A DNA stretch of 64,000 nt from Eulemur rufifrons. Its lineage: Eukaryota; Chordata; Mammalia; Primates; Lemuridae. Within the stretch, counting starts at the first letter, position 1; each line of letters starts with the position of its first letter. Of the stretch, positions 23,969 through 35,857 are shown piece by piece. The position numbers and the translations under genes were made by a program. A model generated the notes under the pieces. That model was not told the DNA's origin and did no database searches. It saw only the letters and a program-made list of their open reading frames with translations. The DNA is taken from positions 63,061,501 to 63,125,500 of the forward strand of contig NC_090983.1 of the NCBI RefSeq assembly GCF_041146395.1, read 5' to 3'.

Positions 23969-25244
23969 TAGATTATTATGTTGCAGAGTAATGAGTGCTT
24001 TGTTAAAAAGAAGTGAAGCACGGGCTCTCTGGGGGCACAGAGGCCAAACACCTTGCTAGGACAGGTGGAGCCAAGGCTTCTGAGAGGAGATGGCAACAGA
24101 GTCCTGACTAGGACCTAACCGAATGAAAAACAAAGAGAATGAAATTCCCGGCAGAGGGGAACATTCTGTTTGAAGGTTCAGAAGCAAAGGAGAGTTTGCA
24201 TTTCAATTCTTAGAAATGCATGTAGCTTAGTGTAGGAGGTGGGAGGTTGAGGAGGAGCTGGGGGAAGGAGGGCTAAGCAGAGACCAGAGCAGATTTGGAC
24301 TTGATCCTGTGGCAGGGGCAGCCACTAGTTTTAAGCAGGAAAGTAATAGTGGCTGCCTTGGAGGGGCCAGTCGGAAGGGCTCGACCATGACCTGGAGTAG
24401 AAGAGAGGAAAGAAGACCTAAGCGAAGAAGGAGGGTGGGCAAAGCGTTGAGGAATGTGGACAAAGAAAGAGAGATTAAAGAGGTTTGAGTGTGGGATGAG
24501 GAGAGAGCAGGCCCCGAGGAGGACTCCCAGCTTTCTGGCTGGGGCCACGTGGCGTGGCAGGCAATGCCTTGCACTGGGGGGAGGGAGGGATAACATCTGG
24601 AGAGGGGGAGGTCATGCTGCTAACTGTTAACATTAACTCCCTCTGGCTAAATTGCATAAGATAGGCTTCTGAGTTATCCAGGTGGGCACCTCCCAGAGGC
24701 TCAGAGTGCAGAAGAGAGATCTGAGAAATCATCCACAGAGATAAACATCTGAAGGCTTGGGAGTAGCTGAGATGATTCAGTTATTATCTCATTAAATTTC
24801 CAAAACCCTGGGAAGCAGGTTTTTAAAAAGAGCCAAGGGCATGTAATAATTGGACGGCAGACCCAGGCTTGTGTGAAGGCACAGTCTTCACTCTCTGCTC
24901 TCCTCCCCGCTGCCTTCCAGGTGGCCCGGGGGAGTGGCTACGAGAAGCAGTTGTCTCTATGCTGCCTGCTTTGGCACGTTGCTAAGTTTACTCCAGCCTA
25001 GCACTGGTGAAGTTTCTAGAAACACAAACATTAATAAAGCCTGGCTGCCCCACTCAATGCAAAGTAAGGGAGACAGGAAATCAACAGATCGTTTTAATAA
25101 AATATGCCCAGGACAGCAAAGGAAGAATGCGCAGGGTGTGTTTGGCACAACGTTTTAGAATCAGGAAGGGCCTGCCAGTCTTAAAAGTCCTGATAAAGTG
25201 CATATGTCCTATCAACGTCCACTCAAGTCTGTTTATCAGAATAG
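23969..25244. other. Intergenic, possible old repeat pieces
   Basis: 24.0-24.6 kb has the flavour of an ancient repeat (AACATTCTGTTTGAAGGTTCAGAAGCAAAGG), and 24.78-24.88 kb that of a MIR-like 3' part. No gene is visible. Confidence 0.4.
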
Positions 25245-25640
25245 ATGAAGTTTTTCTTTCAAAATACATTTTATTGTGTATATTTAAAATATATAATATG
25301 ATGTTATAAGATATATACATACAGTAAAATGGTTACTATAGTGGAACAAATTAACATTATCAGTCATCTTACACAGTTACCAATTTGACCCTGGTGGCAA
25401 TAGCAGCTATAATCTACTCATTAAGCAAAAATCATGAATACAATATACTATCATTAACTCTAGTTCTCGCGTTACATATTAGAGCTGTTGATTTGTTCAT
25501 GCTACATATCTGCTACTTTGTTCCCTCTGACCTACATCTCCCTGTTCCCTCCCTTGCCCAGCACCCTGACACTGGCAACTACTGTTTTATTCTCTACCTC
25601 TAAATATTGCATAATCTCATATATATGTGGAATCTGAAAA
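25245..25640 (-). mobile_element. L1M-type LINE-1 3' end (antisense)
   Basis: Reverse complement of the 3' UTR of an old mammalian L1: TTTATTGTGTATATTTAAAATATA, then ATGGTTACTATAGTGGAAC, then TCTGCTACTTTGTTCCCTCTG, ending near TATATGTGGAATCTGAAAA. Confidence 0.8.
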
Positions 25641-26503
25641 CATAAAATAAAATGAGGTTAAAATCAATGGAATTTGATAGAGGAGAAAGGGAGGAAGAGG
25701 TGGGCTTTGCCTGATGGTACTGGTTGGAAGGAAATATTACAGAAGGGGGTACTTAACATAGAAGAGACATTGAAAAAGAGATGGCATTCAGAATGAGGGC
25801 AAAAAAAAAAAATCTTATTTTTCTCATATAGGAAGCATATATATTTTATATGTATGTATATTGTTACAAACAGAAATACAATGTATCTGTGGTATTAAAA
25901 TTTCATGGGAGGTAGTTAGAAAAAAACAGTCTTAAAAAGGCTTAGGGCAGGAAGAATAGGGCAGAGAAAAAAGAAAAAAAAAGTAAGAAACATGCTATAG
26001 AACCTATATAAATGCTTTTACCTAAAACCATATTTTTCAGGCAGGGAGCCAAACAGCATCTTAACATCTATCTCTGTTGGATTGCATTTGCCTTGTAGTT
26101 TCTGGCTCTCCAAAACATCTTTTCAGTTAGTTGAGTTTCTGTTTGAAGCACTACAACTATTATCCTTGTTTCTCTCAAAGAGTGAGGACTATCATCAGTA
26201 TGGCAGCCTTTGCACATACCCATTGCAAAGGCTACCATGTGGTATCTCTAAGAAGACCCAACTTTCCATGTAGTCATTGTTTTCCATACTATATCTCCTT
26301 AATGAAGAGCAACTCAAGCAGCAGAAATCAGATGCCAGTTCAAAAAGAATGTGATACAAGTAGTCAAGTCATATTCCACCATCTTGCCAAGAAAAAGGGG
26401 AATCCTAGATGAATAATTTTAAGTTGTATGTTTAATTCACTAAAATTACACTATAAACTTTAGATTACTCTGGATTAAAAAAAAGGGAGAAAACCGTGCA
26501 TTT
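25641..26503. other. Intergenic, no feature seen
   Basis: AT- and A-rich sequence with homopolymer runs. A 93-codon open frame at 26131-26412 matches nothing known to me. Confidence 0.45.
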
Positions 26504-26516
26504 AAAAATGGTTAAG

Positions 26517-26842
26517 GGCTGGATGTGGTGTCTCATGCCTGTAATCCTAGCACTCTGGGAGGCCGAGGCAGGAGGATTGCTCGAGGTAAGGAGTTCGAGA
26601 CCAGCCTGAGCAAGAGCAAAACCCTGTCTCTACTAAAAATAGAAACAAATTATATGGACAACTAAAAATATATATAGAAAAAATTAGTCAGGCATGGTGG
26701 CACATGCCTGTAGTCCCAGCTACTTGGGAGGCTGAGGCAGGAGGATCACTTGAGCTCAGGTGTTTGAGGTTGCTGTGAGCTAGGCCAACACCATGGCACT
26801 CTAGCCTGGGCAACAGAGTGAGACTCTGTCTCAAAAAAAAAA
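26517..26842 (+). mobile_element. Alu SINE, lemur-type spacer
   Basis: Sense Alu carrying the AT-rich inter-arm insert (TTATATGGACAACTAAAAA at about 26649). Exact duplication AAAAATGGTTAAG at 26504-26516 and 26843-26855. Confidence 0.96.
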
Positions 26843-26855
26843 AAAAATGGTTAAG

Positions 26856-27219
26856 ATGGTAAATGTTATACATATTTTGCCATAACTTTTTAAAAGAAAA
26901 AAATGGATGACATACTTATTTTTTATTCTAGTCCAATAATAAGCATGAACTCTTTTTTCCTACTTCTTATTATTTATAAAACAGCACACAACAAAATTAG
27001 GAGGACTTCTTACACATGGTTTGCTGATTATGTGATCCATCACTCAAAAGAGAATAGGTGGTCCTTCCCTTGGCATATTAGATGTCTCTTTTTTAGTTTA
27101 CTTTGGGCCCTGCCCCCAGCCCTGTTGTGCTGGCCCTTGCTATTTCTTTCCTTAAATTAGAGCCAAACAGCCCAGCCCCACCACTCCACCCCTAACCCCA
27201 GTCCCTGTCTCATAAACAC
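26856..27219. other. Intergenic, no feature seen
   Basis: Sequence left of the retroviral remnant. I see no 5' LTR or gag here; it may be unrelated flank or very decayed pol. Confidence 0.4.
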
Positions 27220-28810
27220 ACCCTACTGAAGAAGTGAAGGGTGTGCACACCGGCAAAAGGAAAAATAACCAGTATTTCCACTGGCTTCAGATATGCTCTG
27301 TCGTACTGTTGGCACAATCTGGAAATCTCATGGATTCCTAACCACTGCCAGTGCTCCTATTGCTAATGGACATATAATCACTGCTTTATTGCAGGCTATG
27401 CACCTTCCTACTCAAATTGTCATTGTTCACTGTCTGTCCCACACTAAGGAGACTGATAGTCTATCTTTTGGGAGTGATAGAGCAGGCAAGGCTGCCTAAT
27501 ATACAGCCAAATACAGACCCATTTATTCTCTTTTCCCCAAATTATAAACTTGCCTTTATCCCTGGCTGACATTATTGGTCATCAGGCAAATGCCCCTAAA
27601 TCTGAAAAGGATAAATGGATACAAAAAGGTGCCAAACAATTAATAGATGGAATATATGTGGGGCTCAAGAGACTTCCTTGCCCCTTTTCTTTTGCCCTTT
27701 TGGCTTGCACTTACTTCCTATTAGATGGGTCATATGTGCAGATAGGGGATAGTTATGGAACTAAGAGATAATTAGTTTTGTCCTGGGATAAACAAAATTT
27801 CTGACCAAATCCTTTCCCAGTGCACTATTTGTAAATATCACCAAATCACTGGAGGAAACCAACATTCCTCAGGAAGCCCTCCAAGGCCCACACTGCTCCT
27901 GCAGCATTCCAGATAGATGTCATAGATTTCTCTCCAGCTTCGGCTTTTCTAGCTGTTTGGTTACCGTCTGCATGTTTAGTGAATGGACCGAATGCTATCC
28001 GACCAGACATGCTGACACCCCAACAGTGGTGAAGAAATTCATAACTGAGATTACTAATTTGCCTCACTTTGACATGCCTTTATGCCTCACTTTGGCATGC
28101 CTCTATGGATTGCATCAGACCAAGGAACTCATTTTACAGCAAAGATAAACCACTTGCTTGCAAAACCTCTGGGAGACTCATTAAAATTTCATACCCCATG
28201 CCATCTGCAATCCTCTGGGCAAGTGGAATGTAAAAATCTAGACATTAAACAGACTTTGGGAAAAGTCTGTGAAGAAATTGGATTTAAATGGCCAGAAGTA
28301 TTACCTTTGGCCCTTATAAAAATTCAAAATACTCCAAATAGAAGACATGAATTAACCCCTTTTGAAATAGTGTTCGGTCACTCTATGGTTGCTGGTATCT
28401 CTAAACCTTTCATTCCTGGGTTGAGTGAACATTATGGAGATTTAAGTGAAAAATTTGATGCTATGACTAGCTATATGTAGGCACTAACTTAATATTCTTG
28501 GAGAATATCACCAACAAGTGAAAAGGGCATGCATGGCCTCCTCTGCCAAGTGACAAGCCTTGTCATTCTTCTTGAACAGGAGATTATGTGTACATCAAGG
28601 TTTTTAGAAGAAAGCACACACTGTTGTCTCGCTGGGAAGACCCATATGGAGTACTGTTGACCACTTCACTGCCATCAAAATAAAAGAAAAGTCCTCCTGG
28701 GTCCACATAAGTCACGCCAAGCTAGATCCTGATCAGCACTCCCAAGACAGTTGGAAAATCACCCCACAAGTGACTGTAAAGACCCCAGAGCAGAGGGTAT
28801 TTTTTTGAAG
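27220..28810 (+). pseudogene. Endogenous retrovirus (class I) pol remnant: RNase H and integrase
   Basis: Conceptual translation in shifting frames gives the C-terminal half of a gammaretrovirus-like RNase H (27285-27500), a decayed integrase zinc-binding region (about 27590-27840), and an integrase core. The longest intact piece is 28082-28480. It keeps the second catalytic Asp (28118-28120) and the catalytic Glu (28226-28228) with exactly 35 residues between them, as in the DD-35-E family. Stops and frameshifts elsewhere make it non-functional. Reverse transcriptase, protease and gag are missing on the left, so the element is 5'-truncated. It belongs with the env and LTR that follow. Confidence 0.85.
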
Positions 28811-28849
28811 TAAACAGCTTTTCCCAAGACCACAGATCAAGAAATTCTA

Positions 28850-30480
28850 CTTTCACCTATTTTCTCCTCCTTTTAGGTCTCCCTAGGACTCTTCCTTTAA
28901 AAAACAAAACAAACAAACAAAAAAAACAAACGCTTTTTTATTGACAAAGCTTTTCCTGGTCTGTTGACAGCCCATTAAAAAGCTGACAGGAGACCATCTC
29001 CCATCTCAATTTATCTTATTCTCCCTCTAATCCTCCATTATGGGCCTTTTCTCCAACTGTGCCTTGCTCTTATTAACTTTTACTGTTTTCCAACAGGTCA
29101 GACACAGACTTGGCACCCCTTTGTACCAGTGTTCCAAACCTTGACTGCAATAACTAATCAATCTAATTGTTGGTTATGTCAACATCTAGATTATGCAAAA
29201 GAGCCTTTACTTATTTTTGTTCCTGCCAATTGAGTATCTGGTGGATAAAGTCCAGAGAATGTATATGAAGCTATGGCATCCACCACCAAGAAGACAACCT
29301 CACACTATTTATCCTTCTGATGAGTCAATTTGACTCACACAGGAATATTTATGAGAGCCAAAGTATTGTCCTTTGCTTGGGTAAAGTCATTAGAAAGGAA
29401 TTTTGCCCTCTGCATTGAAGGCAAGGGTGATTCTGGACTTTTCTTAGGTAACATACCAATGAGGTATTGCAGTTAAGCCCTGTGGTTTGATTCTACCAAT
29501 GGCATCCTTAAGCCTCTCACAAAGTCCATAAGCAGTCCTGACCCTGACTCACATGGCACAAACACTTGCCAAATCGTTAGATGTTACAAAGGGCTCCCAA
29601 GTCTGCCCTGTGTAGAGTGGAAAGCTCACTTGATTCCCTCATTAGGTGAGCAGACTCCAAAGATTGCATACGGATAGACCAAAATTCTGGATTAACTTGG
29701 CCAGGTGACAAAATTAAGCTCTATAGCTGCCAAAACCAAACTAAAGGCATCCTATATCAGATATTACGTACAGACTGACAGGGACACAGGAAGGATGGAG
29801 ATGCACAAATGTCAATATGACAGAAAACAAGGCACAACAAACCCCAACTGGCGCGGGGGGAGTCACAAATTCCACTCTAACCTTATTTGTGAACATCACT
29901 GGTCTGTTTATCCTGTGTGGTAATAAGGTGTATGAAGGACCCCTCCTAGATGGTGAGGGCAATATGGACTCGCACTCTTGGCACCTTCTGTCACCAGGTA
30001 CCCCCCTTAAGTGGTAGCCAAATCACAAACTTGGGCTTTATTGTTCATAAGGTAGTACCACACAAACACACTAGATGTGATATTTAAAACCCACCTTTAT
30101 ATCACAATTTTAAATTCTTTTCAATGTTGAGAGCTTATTCCCCAAACATTGGAGCTTATGAGACTAAAAAGGCAATCCTAAGTCTTTCAAGAAGAGTTCA
30201 GTATTACTAGTCAAGCACTGAAAACACCCCAGTCAGAAGCTGGTGGTTTAGCCTCTGTTGTACTTCAAAACCGCTTGTCCTGTCTGCACCTACAGCCCAG
30301 CAGGGAGGAGCCCAGGAGATCACTGGAGAAGAATGCCACTGCTATGTAAATCATCAGGGACAAATAGAGTCTAATCTGCACCTTTTAAAAGACAAGATAA
30401 ATGTTCTTCATCAAATAAATGGAGCTAAATCATTTTATTGGGCAGACCTATTATTCCCAGGAATAGGAGGCTAGTTTAAT
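28850..30480 (+). pseudogene. Endogenous retrovirus (class I) env remnant
   Basis: Env-like sequence follows pol. At 29168-29179 it encodes Cys-Trp-Leu-Cys, the CXXC motif of gammaretroviral surface subunits, with a stop shortly after. Around 30240-30480 the transmembrane-subunit landmarks appear: a Leu-Gln-Asn-Arg-Leu region and, at about 30325-30350, a Gly-Glu-Glu-Cys stretch where the paired cysteines of the disulphide loop have become Cys-His-Cys. Many stops and frameshifts separate these blocks. An A-rich stretch at 28900-28930 looks like later low-complexity growth. Confidence 0.8.
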
Positions 30481-30656
30481 GGAGAGTGGGGAACTGCTTG
30501 GATTTGTTCTTTTCTGTTTATTCATTCTCATCCAGTCTATGTTCTCTCCCTTTGCAGATCCCTTGTGACATGGCTACTAACCCACCTTTTCTCTCCACAG
30601 CCACCAACTCAGCTTTTAAAGTTTGAAACTTCTAGTGAAGTTTCAGACCAGGGAAA

Positions 30657-31200
30657 TGATGAAGTGAAGGATGTGCCATCCCGAAATATGCCAAATTGGT
30701 ATGTTGATTATTTCAAGTTGAAAACACTGGAGAACTTGTAGTTTTCGAAGGGGCGAGGTGACCTGTCTCCTCCTGCATGCAGCAAGCCACAAGGATTCCC
30801 TGTACCAGGGCAATAAAATAGCCCCTGTCACTGGAGACTGCAAAGTGGGGGCTGCAATAGACCTGAATAAACATACTGAACAAAGTAACCTTTATCTTCC
30901 ATGCCCTCTCCATAGATCTCCTAGTGACTCCCCTAGAAATTTGCTGCCCCAGCTAGATCCCCTTTGTCCCGTCATTTCTTCTCAAATTTATCATTGTTTG
31001 TTTAAAAAGTATAAAAGCATCTTGCTTTGGCCACATTTTTGGACTTCACTCTCTTGCAAAGATCCCCATGTACATGTAAAACTAATAAAGTCTGGATGCT
31101 TTTCTCTTGTTAATCTGTCTAGTGTCAATTTGCCTTCTAGATCCAGCCAAAGAGCTAGCTAAGAGCTAAAAGGGGTTAGAGGTGATCGCTGGCTCCCCTC
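30657..31200 (+). mobile_element. 3' LTR of the class I endogenous retrovirus
   Basis: Follows env after a short purine-rich stretch (AGGGAAATGA). It holds a TATA-like box (ATAAAA, 31011-31016) and a polyadenylation signal AATAAA at 31084-31089, spaced as in retroviral U3-R. It ends in the GGGGTTAGAGG...CTCCCCTCC style of class I LTRs. The right boundary is approximate and no 5' LTR is visible. Confidence 0.75.
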
Positions 31201-31209
31201 CGCTGTCGC

Positions 31210-33477
31210 CACCGTGTCTACCACATGTTTACAGTGTGGAAAACAATAAGGAGGAGGTTTCATTATAGCTACAGCCGCTTTGTGACAATCAGGCTCTAAG
31301 GATTTTAAACACATTTTCTCATAAAGTTATATATTTATTTCCTAAGTCAAGGGCTAATATAAGCAAATTGTCCAGATTGGGGAAAAACAAAACAAAAACA
31401 ACAAACTGTGAAATATCCAAAGGACACCATCAAAAGAGGAGCACAAAAGTCTCCTCATCCCTTGACTGATGTCTGGTCTAAAAGGTAGTAAAAGACCTTT
31501 ATTCAGCACTGAGTATAAGAAGAGCCCTTTATTTGGTATTAATGATGATTGAGGCAAGGAAAACACCATGATCATAGCTGGGACATAGTTTTTAGAGAGT
31601 TATATATTAACAAGTATAAATTATTTTACAACAAGTTGGGCAGAGAGAGGGGCCTACACAATTAATTTTGCAATATACAGAGTTAATTGACAATCAGCCA
31701 CTAGTTCTTCACTTTCTCATTTATTCAGCAGACACTATTTCCTGATTCTTACATCTAAAGTTCAAGTCTTATTGGGGTCCTTTCCCAGGCAAAACTTTCA
31801 GTGACTCCCTAGTATATAATGAATATTGAACTTAAGACTGAAGAATGTGTCTATGACCAACCTTTACTTCCCAATACTTTCTAGAATACTCTATATCCTG
31901 GCAAAACTAAACAGATACTCCCTAAAGATCCTCCAGCTTTCTTACTCAAGCCCTTGTGTATGTATGTTATTACTTGGGCCTGAAACTTCTTTCCATATAT
32001 CAAAATCCATAGGATTATCTAGCTAGCTATTTGCCTGTTATCTATACATCTTTTGGTAGAAATGAATTTTGTTGTAAATAGGTTCAACCTAGAGCACAAG
32101 CAGGATAATCTTCCCAAGTACGGTTGGTAGGGAAAGGAGAAAATGAAACAGAAACAGATAGAGTCAATTTGAAGGTAACCTGGAAGAGGTGAGTTTTGAT
32201 CTGAAGTCCAAAGGAGGTGAGATGTGGGGTTTGGCCCTAGGGCAGCAGGAAGTCCTTTCCACACGAGTGGGGCAGAGTCCCCTGACCAGGTGGAGGGCAG
32301 ATGTCCGCTGATCAAAGGAACAAATTGGTACCTTTGTACTGCCTTAACTTATCCTCCAGGGCTGAGGGTGAGGAGTGAAATCTGTTCTCTTCCCTCCAAG
32401 GGTTTCTTCCCTCTCTCCCCTCTCTCCAAATAGAAGATCCTGCCTCTTCCAGGTTTCCAGTTCCAGCCCCCAGGAACACAGAGAAGGATGTGATGTTAGC
32501 TTTCCTTCATTTATCATTTCATTTTCTCCTTTATTCTACCAATAGCTATTAACTACTAATGTGTTCTAGGCACTCTACTAGGCATTGGAAGGAGAAAAAT
32601 GAATGAGAAAGATAAAGGAATAAACAGAACATTTCCTATCTCCATAAGGAGACAGGTTAGCAAATAATTAATGCTGTAATGGAGTTGGGGTGCTTCTGTG
32701 GTTATTTTTCCTGTGTCCCCCACCCCCATCCCTTCTCCACCCTTCTCTCCCTGTAGCACAGCCTTGGAGGCACATAGCATTCTCTATTTCCCAGGGCCCT
32801 TTGTTCTCCGTCTTGCTTTGGGCTGAACAAATGGGAGGCACCAGGAAGACACTGAAGGAGGGAGGAGAGACTGAGGTATTTACTCCCGTTTTTTACCTCC
32901 TTTGCTGTACTGCAATCTGGCAGTAGCTGTGTCCCTCCAGGGCTACAGCTCACCCTAGGTAATCCCAACTTAAGACTCAGGTTCTCAAAAGGGGCTATTA
33001 CCATCAACAGTTGCAAGGATAATGTGGTTAAATCAGGGTATTAGACTTGCAATGGTGGTGGCTCATTTATCACAGGGGATTTAAGAATAAAGTAGATGGG
33101 CAGCATTCTAAATTATGGCTGGATAATTCTAAATTATGGGGATCTCCACAGTCAGAAGAATTCTAGGTCTGGTGGGCAGAAATCTGACTATAGGGTTTTC
33201 ACTACAGGAATTCATGCCTTTTTACCAAGTTCCCAGACTCAAACCAGTTAATAGAGCCAGCATGTCTTGTTGGAAATAGAGGTCAGATCTTTTTGAGGAA
33301 AGACCCTAAAATGCTATCGGAGTACTTACCTTAAATTTTCTTCCAAGCCTTTCCCAGAAAGCCACATGACATACAGCTAAATTTGAAAATGCCCTGTGAA
33401 AAGAAACATATCCAGACCTCCCTAGAGTTATTGAATACTAGCTCTGGGTTTATGCTAATTTCTGTGGAGCTAAAACA
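31210..33477. other. Intergenic; old repeat fragment at 32.5-32.66 kb
   Basis: Mostly unique-looking. 32515-32660 resembles the CAGGCACTG-type ancient repeat (GTTCTAGGCACTCTACTAGGCATTGG). No gene is visible. Confidence 0.45.
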
Positions 33478-33780
33478 TCACTGTTTTCCTATTGCTACTG
33501 TAAGAAATTACCACAAACTGAGTGGCTTACAACAACACAAATTTATTATCTTATAGTTGCAGAGGTCAGAAGTCTGAAATAGGCCCAACTGAGCTAAAAT
33601 CAAGCCGTCAACAAGGATCCATTCCTTCTGGAAGCTCCAGGGGAGAACCTGTTTCCTTGCTTTTTTCAGCTCCTAGAGGCTGCCTACGTTCCTTGACTCA
33701 TTTATTCCCTCACCCATGAAGAGAGATTAAGGTAGGAAAGGCCAAGTGAATCCCCTAGTACTGTCCCTTCACACCAAAAG
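33478..33780 (-). mobile_element. MLT1-type LTR (antisense)
   Basis: Starts TTTTCCTATTGCTACTGTAAG and continues ACCACAAACTGAGTGGCTTAC, ATTATCTTATAGTTGCAGAGG, the reverse complement of a MLT1 3' half. The right end fades out near 33.7-33.8 kb. Confidence 0.75.
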
Positions 33781-33829
33781 TAAGACTGCATCCCTGGGTA
33801 AGTGCAGAGATTAGTGGCACTGTGTAAAG

Positions 33830-34550
33830 GCCTGAAAGATGCAGAGGTGCTAGTACCCTATCCCAAACTCAATTCACTTGCCTGTTTAGCTTGTGCAAAA
33901 TTAATATGGACATGGAAAATGACTACGGATCAATCTCAGCTGCCATTTCATATGTGGTAACTTTACTGGATCAAACAATATGGTCCTAGCATCTGGGGCT
34001 ATTAACCCACAAGTACTTGTTTTCTTTCAGTCTAATTAATAAGAAGTATCTAAAATAATTTGCCTTCACCTGGAAGGGAGAGCAATATATTTTCACCATC
34101 TTATTCCGGGACTATGTCAGCTCTCTTGCTCTCTGTCATAATATAGTCTCCCAAAACCTTGATTATCTTGATATCCCACAGAACATTATATTGGTGACGT
34201 TATGTGAAATGGACCTGGTGAATGGGAAGTAGCAAGTTCCTTACCTGCTTTAGTAAGATAAATGTGGGCACAGGGTAGAGGATAAAACTCATGAAAATTT
34301 TGTTATATCAAGGAATTCAGTGGTCTGGAACATGTCAAAATATCCCTTCTAAATGTGAAAGATAAGTCGCTACACCTTGTATACCCACCACAGAGAGAGG
34401 CAATGTTTTGCCAGAACTCTGGATTTTGGAAACACCACAATTGGGTGTACTTCTCCAATCATTTACTCAGTAACCTATAAGGCTGTCTGTTTTGGATGGA
34501 GCCTGGAGCAAGAGAGGGCTCTGCAAGTCTAGGCTATAGTGCAAGTTGCT
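33830..34550 (+). pseudogene. ERVL-type (class III) pol remnant: reverse transcriptase
   Basis: Translation in three frames gives a decayed reverse transcriptase palm-to-thumb segment of the ERVL group. The catalytic Asp-Asp region lies near 34195-34200 but is broken by a frameshift and the next codons by stops. Downstream blocks (about 34365-34550) match the thumb and connection. Neighbouring pieces at 35570-35857, 36985-37222 and 37858-38510 continue the same polyprotein in order. Confidence 0.75.
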
Positions 34551-34551
34551 C

Positions 34552-35099
34552 TGTATTCGGGCTCAGAAACCGATATGCCCAAATATGGTGCTTTGACACG
34601 CCGAACTGAAGAAGCCTCAAGGTCTCTCTGACATTTTCTCCCCACCTTCTCTCCCAAAGCATAGGATGAAGGTGGTCCTTTATCTGCCTGAAGTCCAGAC
34701 CCATGAAGGAGAATAATTGTTCTCCTCCTCTCAGTTATCTCACTAAAAGAAAACCAAAAACATAACCACACTTGAACAGACCCTTTCACAAAATAATGTC
34801 TGTCTCTCAGGTCAAATTCCAAAGAGGAACTATTTACAAGTTAATCCCCTATGATCCAGATGATCCATTCTTTCTCCCTAGTAATCATCCATTGCCCCTC
34901 AACAGATTTCCTCACCCCCACCCCATAACCTGTTTTGCCAGGATCTGAACCCTGACCCCATTCAAGGCTGGGTAATCACTCTGTGATTTTACCTGGGTAC
35001 AGGTTAATAAATGTGTGCTTTTCTGCAGTTAATTTGCCTTTTGTGAGTGCATTTTTCAGTGGACCTTCAGAGGACGAGGGGAAAGTTTTGGCCCCCACA
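34552..35099 (+). mobile_element. Solo LTR inside ERVL pol
   Basis: About 550 bases beginning TGTATTCGG and ending GGCCCCCACA, with AATAAA at 35006-35011 and an U5-like end. The pol reading resumes after it. The flanks share TGCT (34547-34550 and 35102-35105) as a possible target duplication; the family is unknown. Confidence 0.6.
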
Positions 35100-35116
35100 C
35101 CTGCTACTTGGATTTT

Positions 35117-35559
35117 TTTTTTATTTCAGCATATTATAGGGGTACAAAAGTTTAGGTTATGTATATTTCCCATGCCCCCCACCCCGAGTCAGAGCTTCAA
35201 ACGTGTCCATTCCCCAGACGGTGCGCATCGCACTCATTATGTAGGTATACACCCATCCCCTCCCCGCCCCACATCTGCCCGACACCCAGTTGGTGTTATT
35301 CCCAAATGTACACTTAGGTGATGATCAGGGAAACCAATTTGATGGTGAGTACATGTGATGCTTATTTTTCCATTCTTGGGATACTCCACTTAGTAGAATG
35401 GGTTCCGGGAGAACATAAGAGATTCTGTATCACCGTTATTTCTTATAGCTGAGTAATACTCCATGGTATACATATAACACATTTTACTAATGCACTCATG
35501 TATTGATGGGCATTTGGGTTGTTTCCACATCTTTGCGATTGTGAATTGTGCTGCTGCTT
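35117..35559 (-). mobile_element. Young L1 3' end (antisense)
   Basis: Poly-T followed by TTATTTCAGCATATTATAGGGG, the reverse of the L1 3' end I associate with lemurs. The minus strand at 35390-35587 still reads the ORF2 C-terminal signature YTMEYYSAIRNN. Exact duplication CTTGGATTTT at 35107-35116 and 35560-35569. 5'-truncated to 443 bases. Confidence 0.93.
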
Positions 35560-35569
35560 CTTGGATTTT

Positions 35570-35857
35570 ATGACCTAACAAACACAATAGTTGTTAAAAA
35601 TGTCTGTGGCAGCCAGAGATACTGAATGGAGCCTCGGGCAAGCCCCAATAGGAGAATCACATGGAAATGTCTAGGGTTTTAAAGCGAAGCTTTACTCTCT
35701 TTGCCAATTTATTAGTTTTAATAAATTATCCCAAAACTTTGGGGGCCATCTTGGAGGCTGACTGCAATAGCCAGTGACTATGCAGTACTTGAAAAGCAGC
35801 AGCTGTCTTGCTCCTGGGCTCTGGTAGAGACTGAACGTGTGACCATAGAGCACCAAG
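35570..35857 (+). pseudogene. ERVL-type pol remnant, connection region
   Basis: Continues the polyprotein from 34550 after the LTR and L1 insertions. The translation includes a Trp-Ala-Leu-Val-Glu-Thr-Glu block at about 35812-35835 typical of this group. It stops at the MLT1 insertion and resumes at 36985 in the same sense. Confidence 0.75.

Noticed and set aside
27220..27260. Possible 5' LTR start (TGAAGAAGTGAAGGGTGTGC resembles the start of the 3' LTR at 30657)
   Set aside because: Only about 20 bases are similar and the sequence continues directly as pol RNase H, so the resemblance is coincidental.
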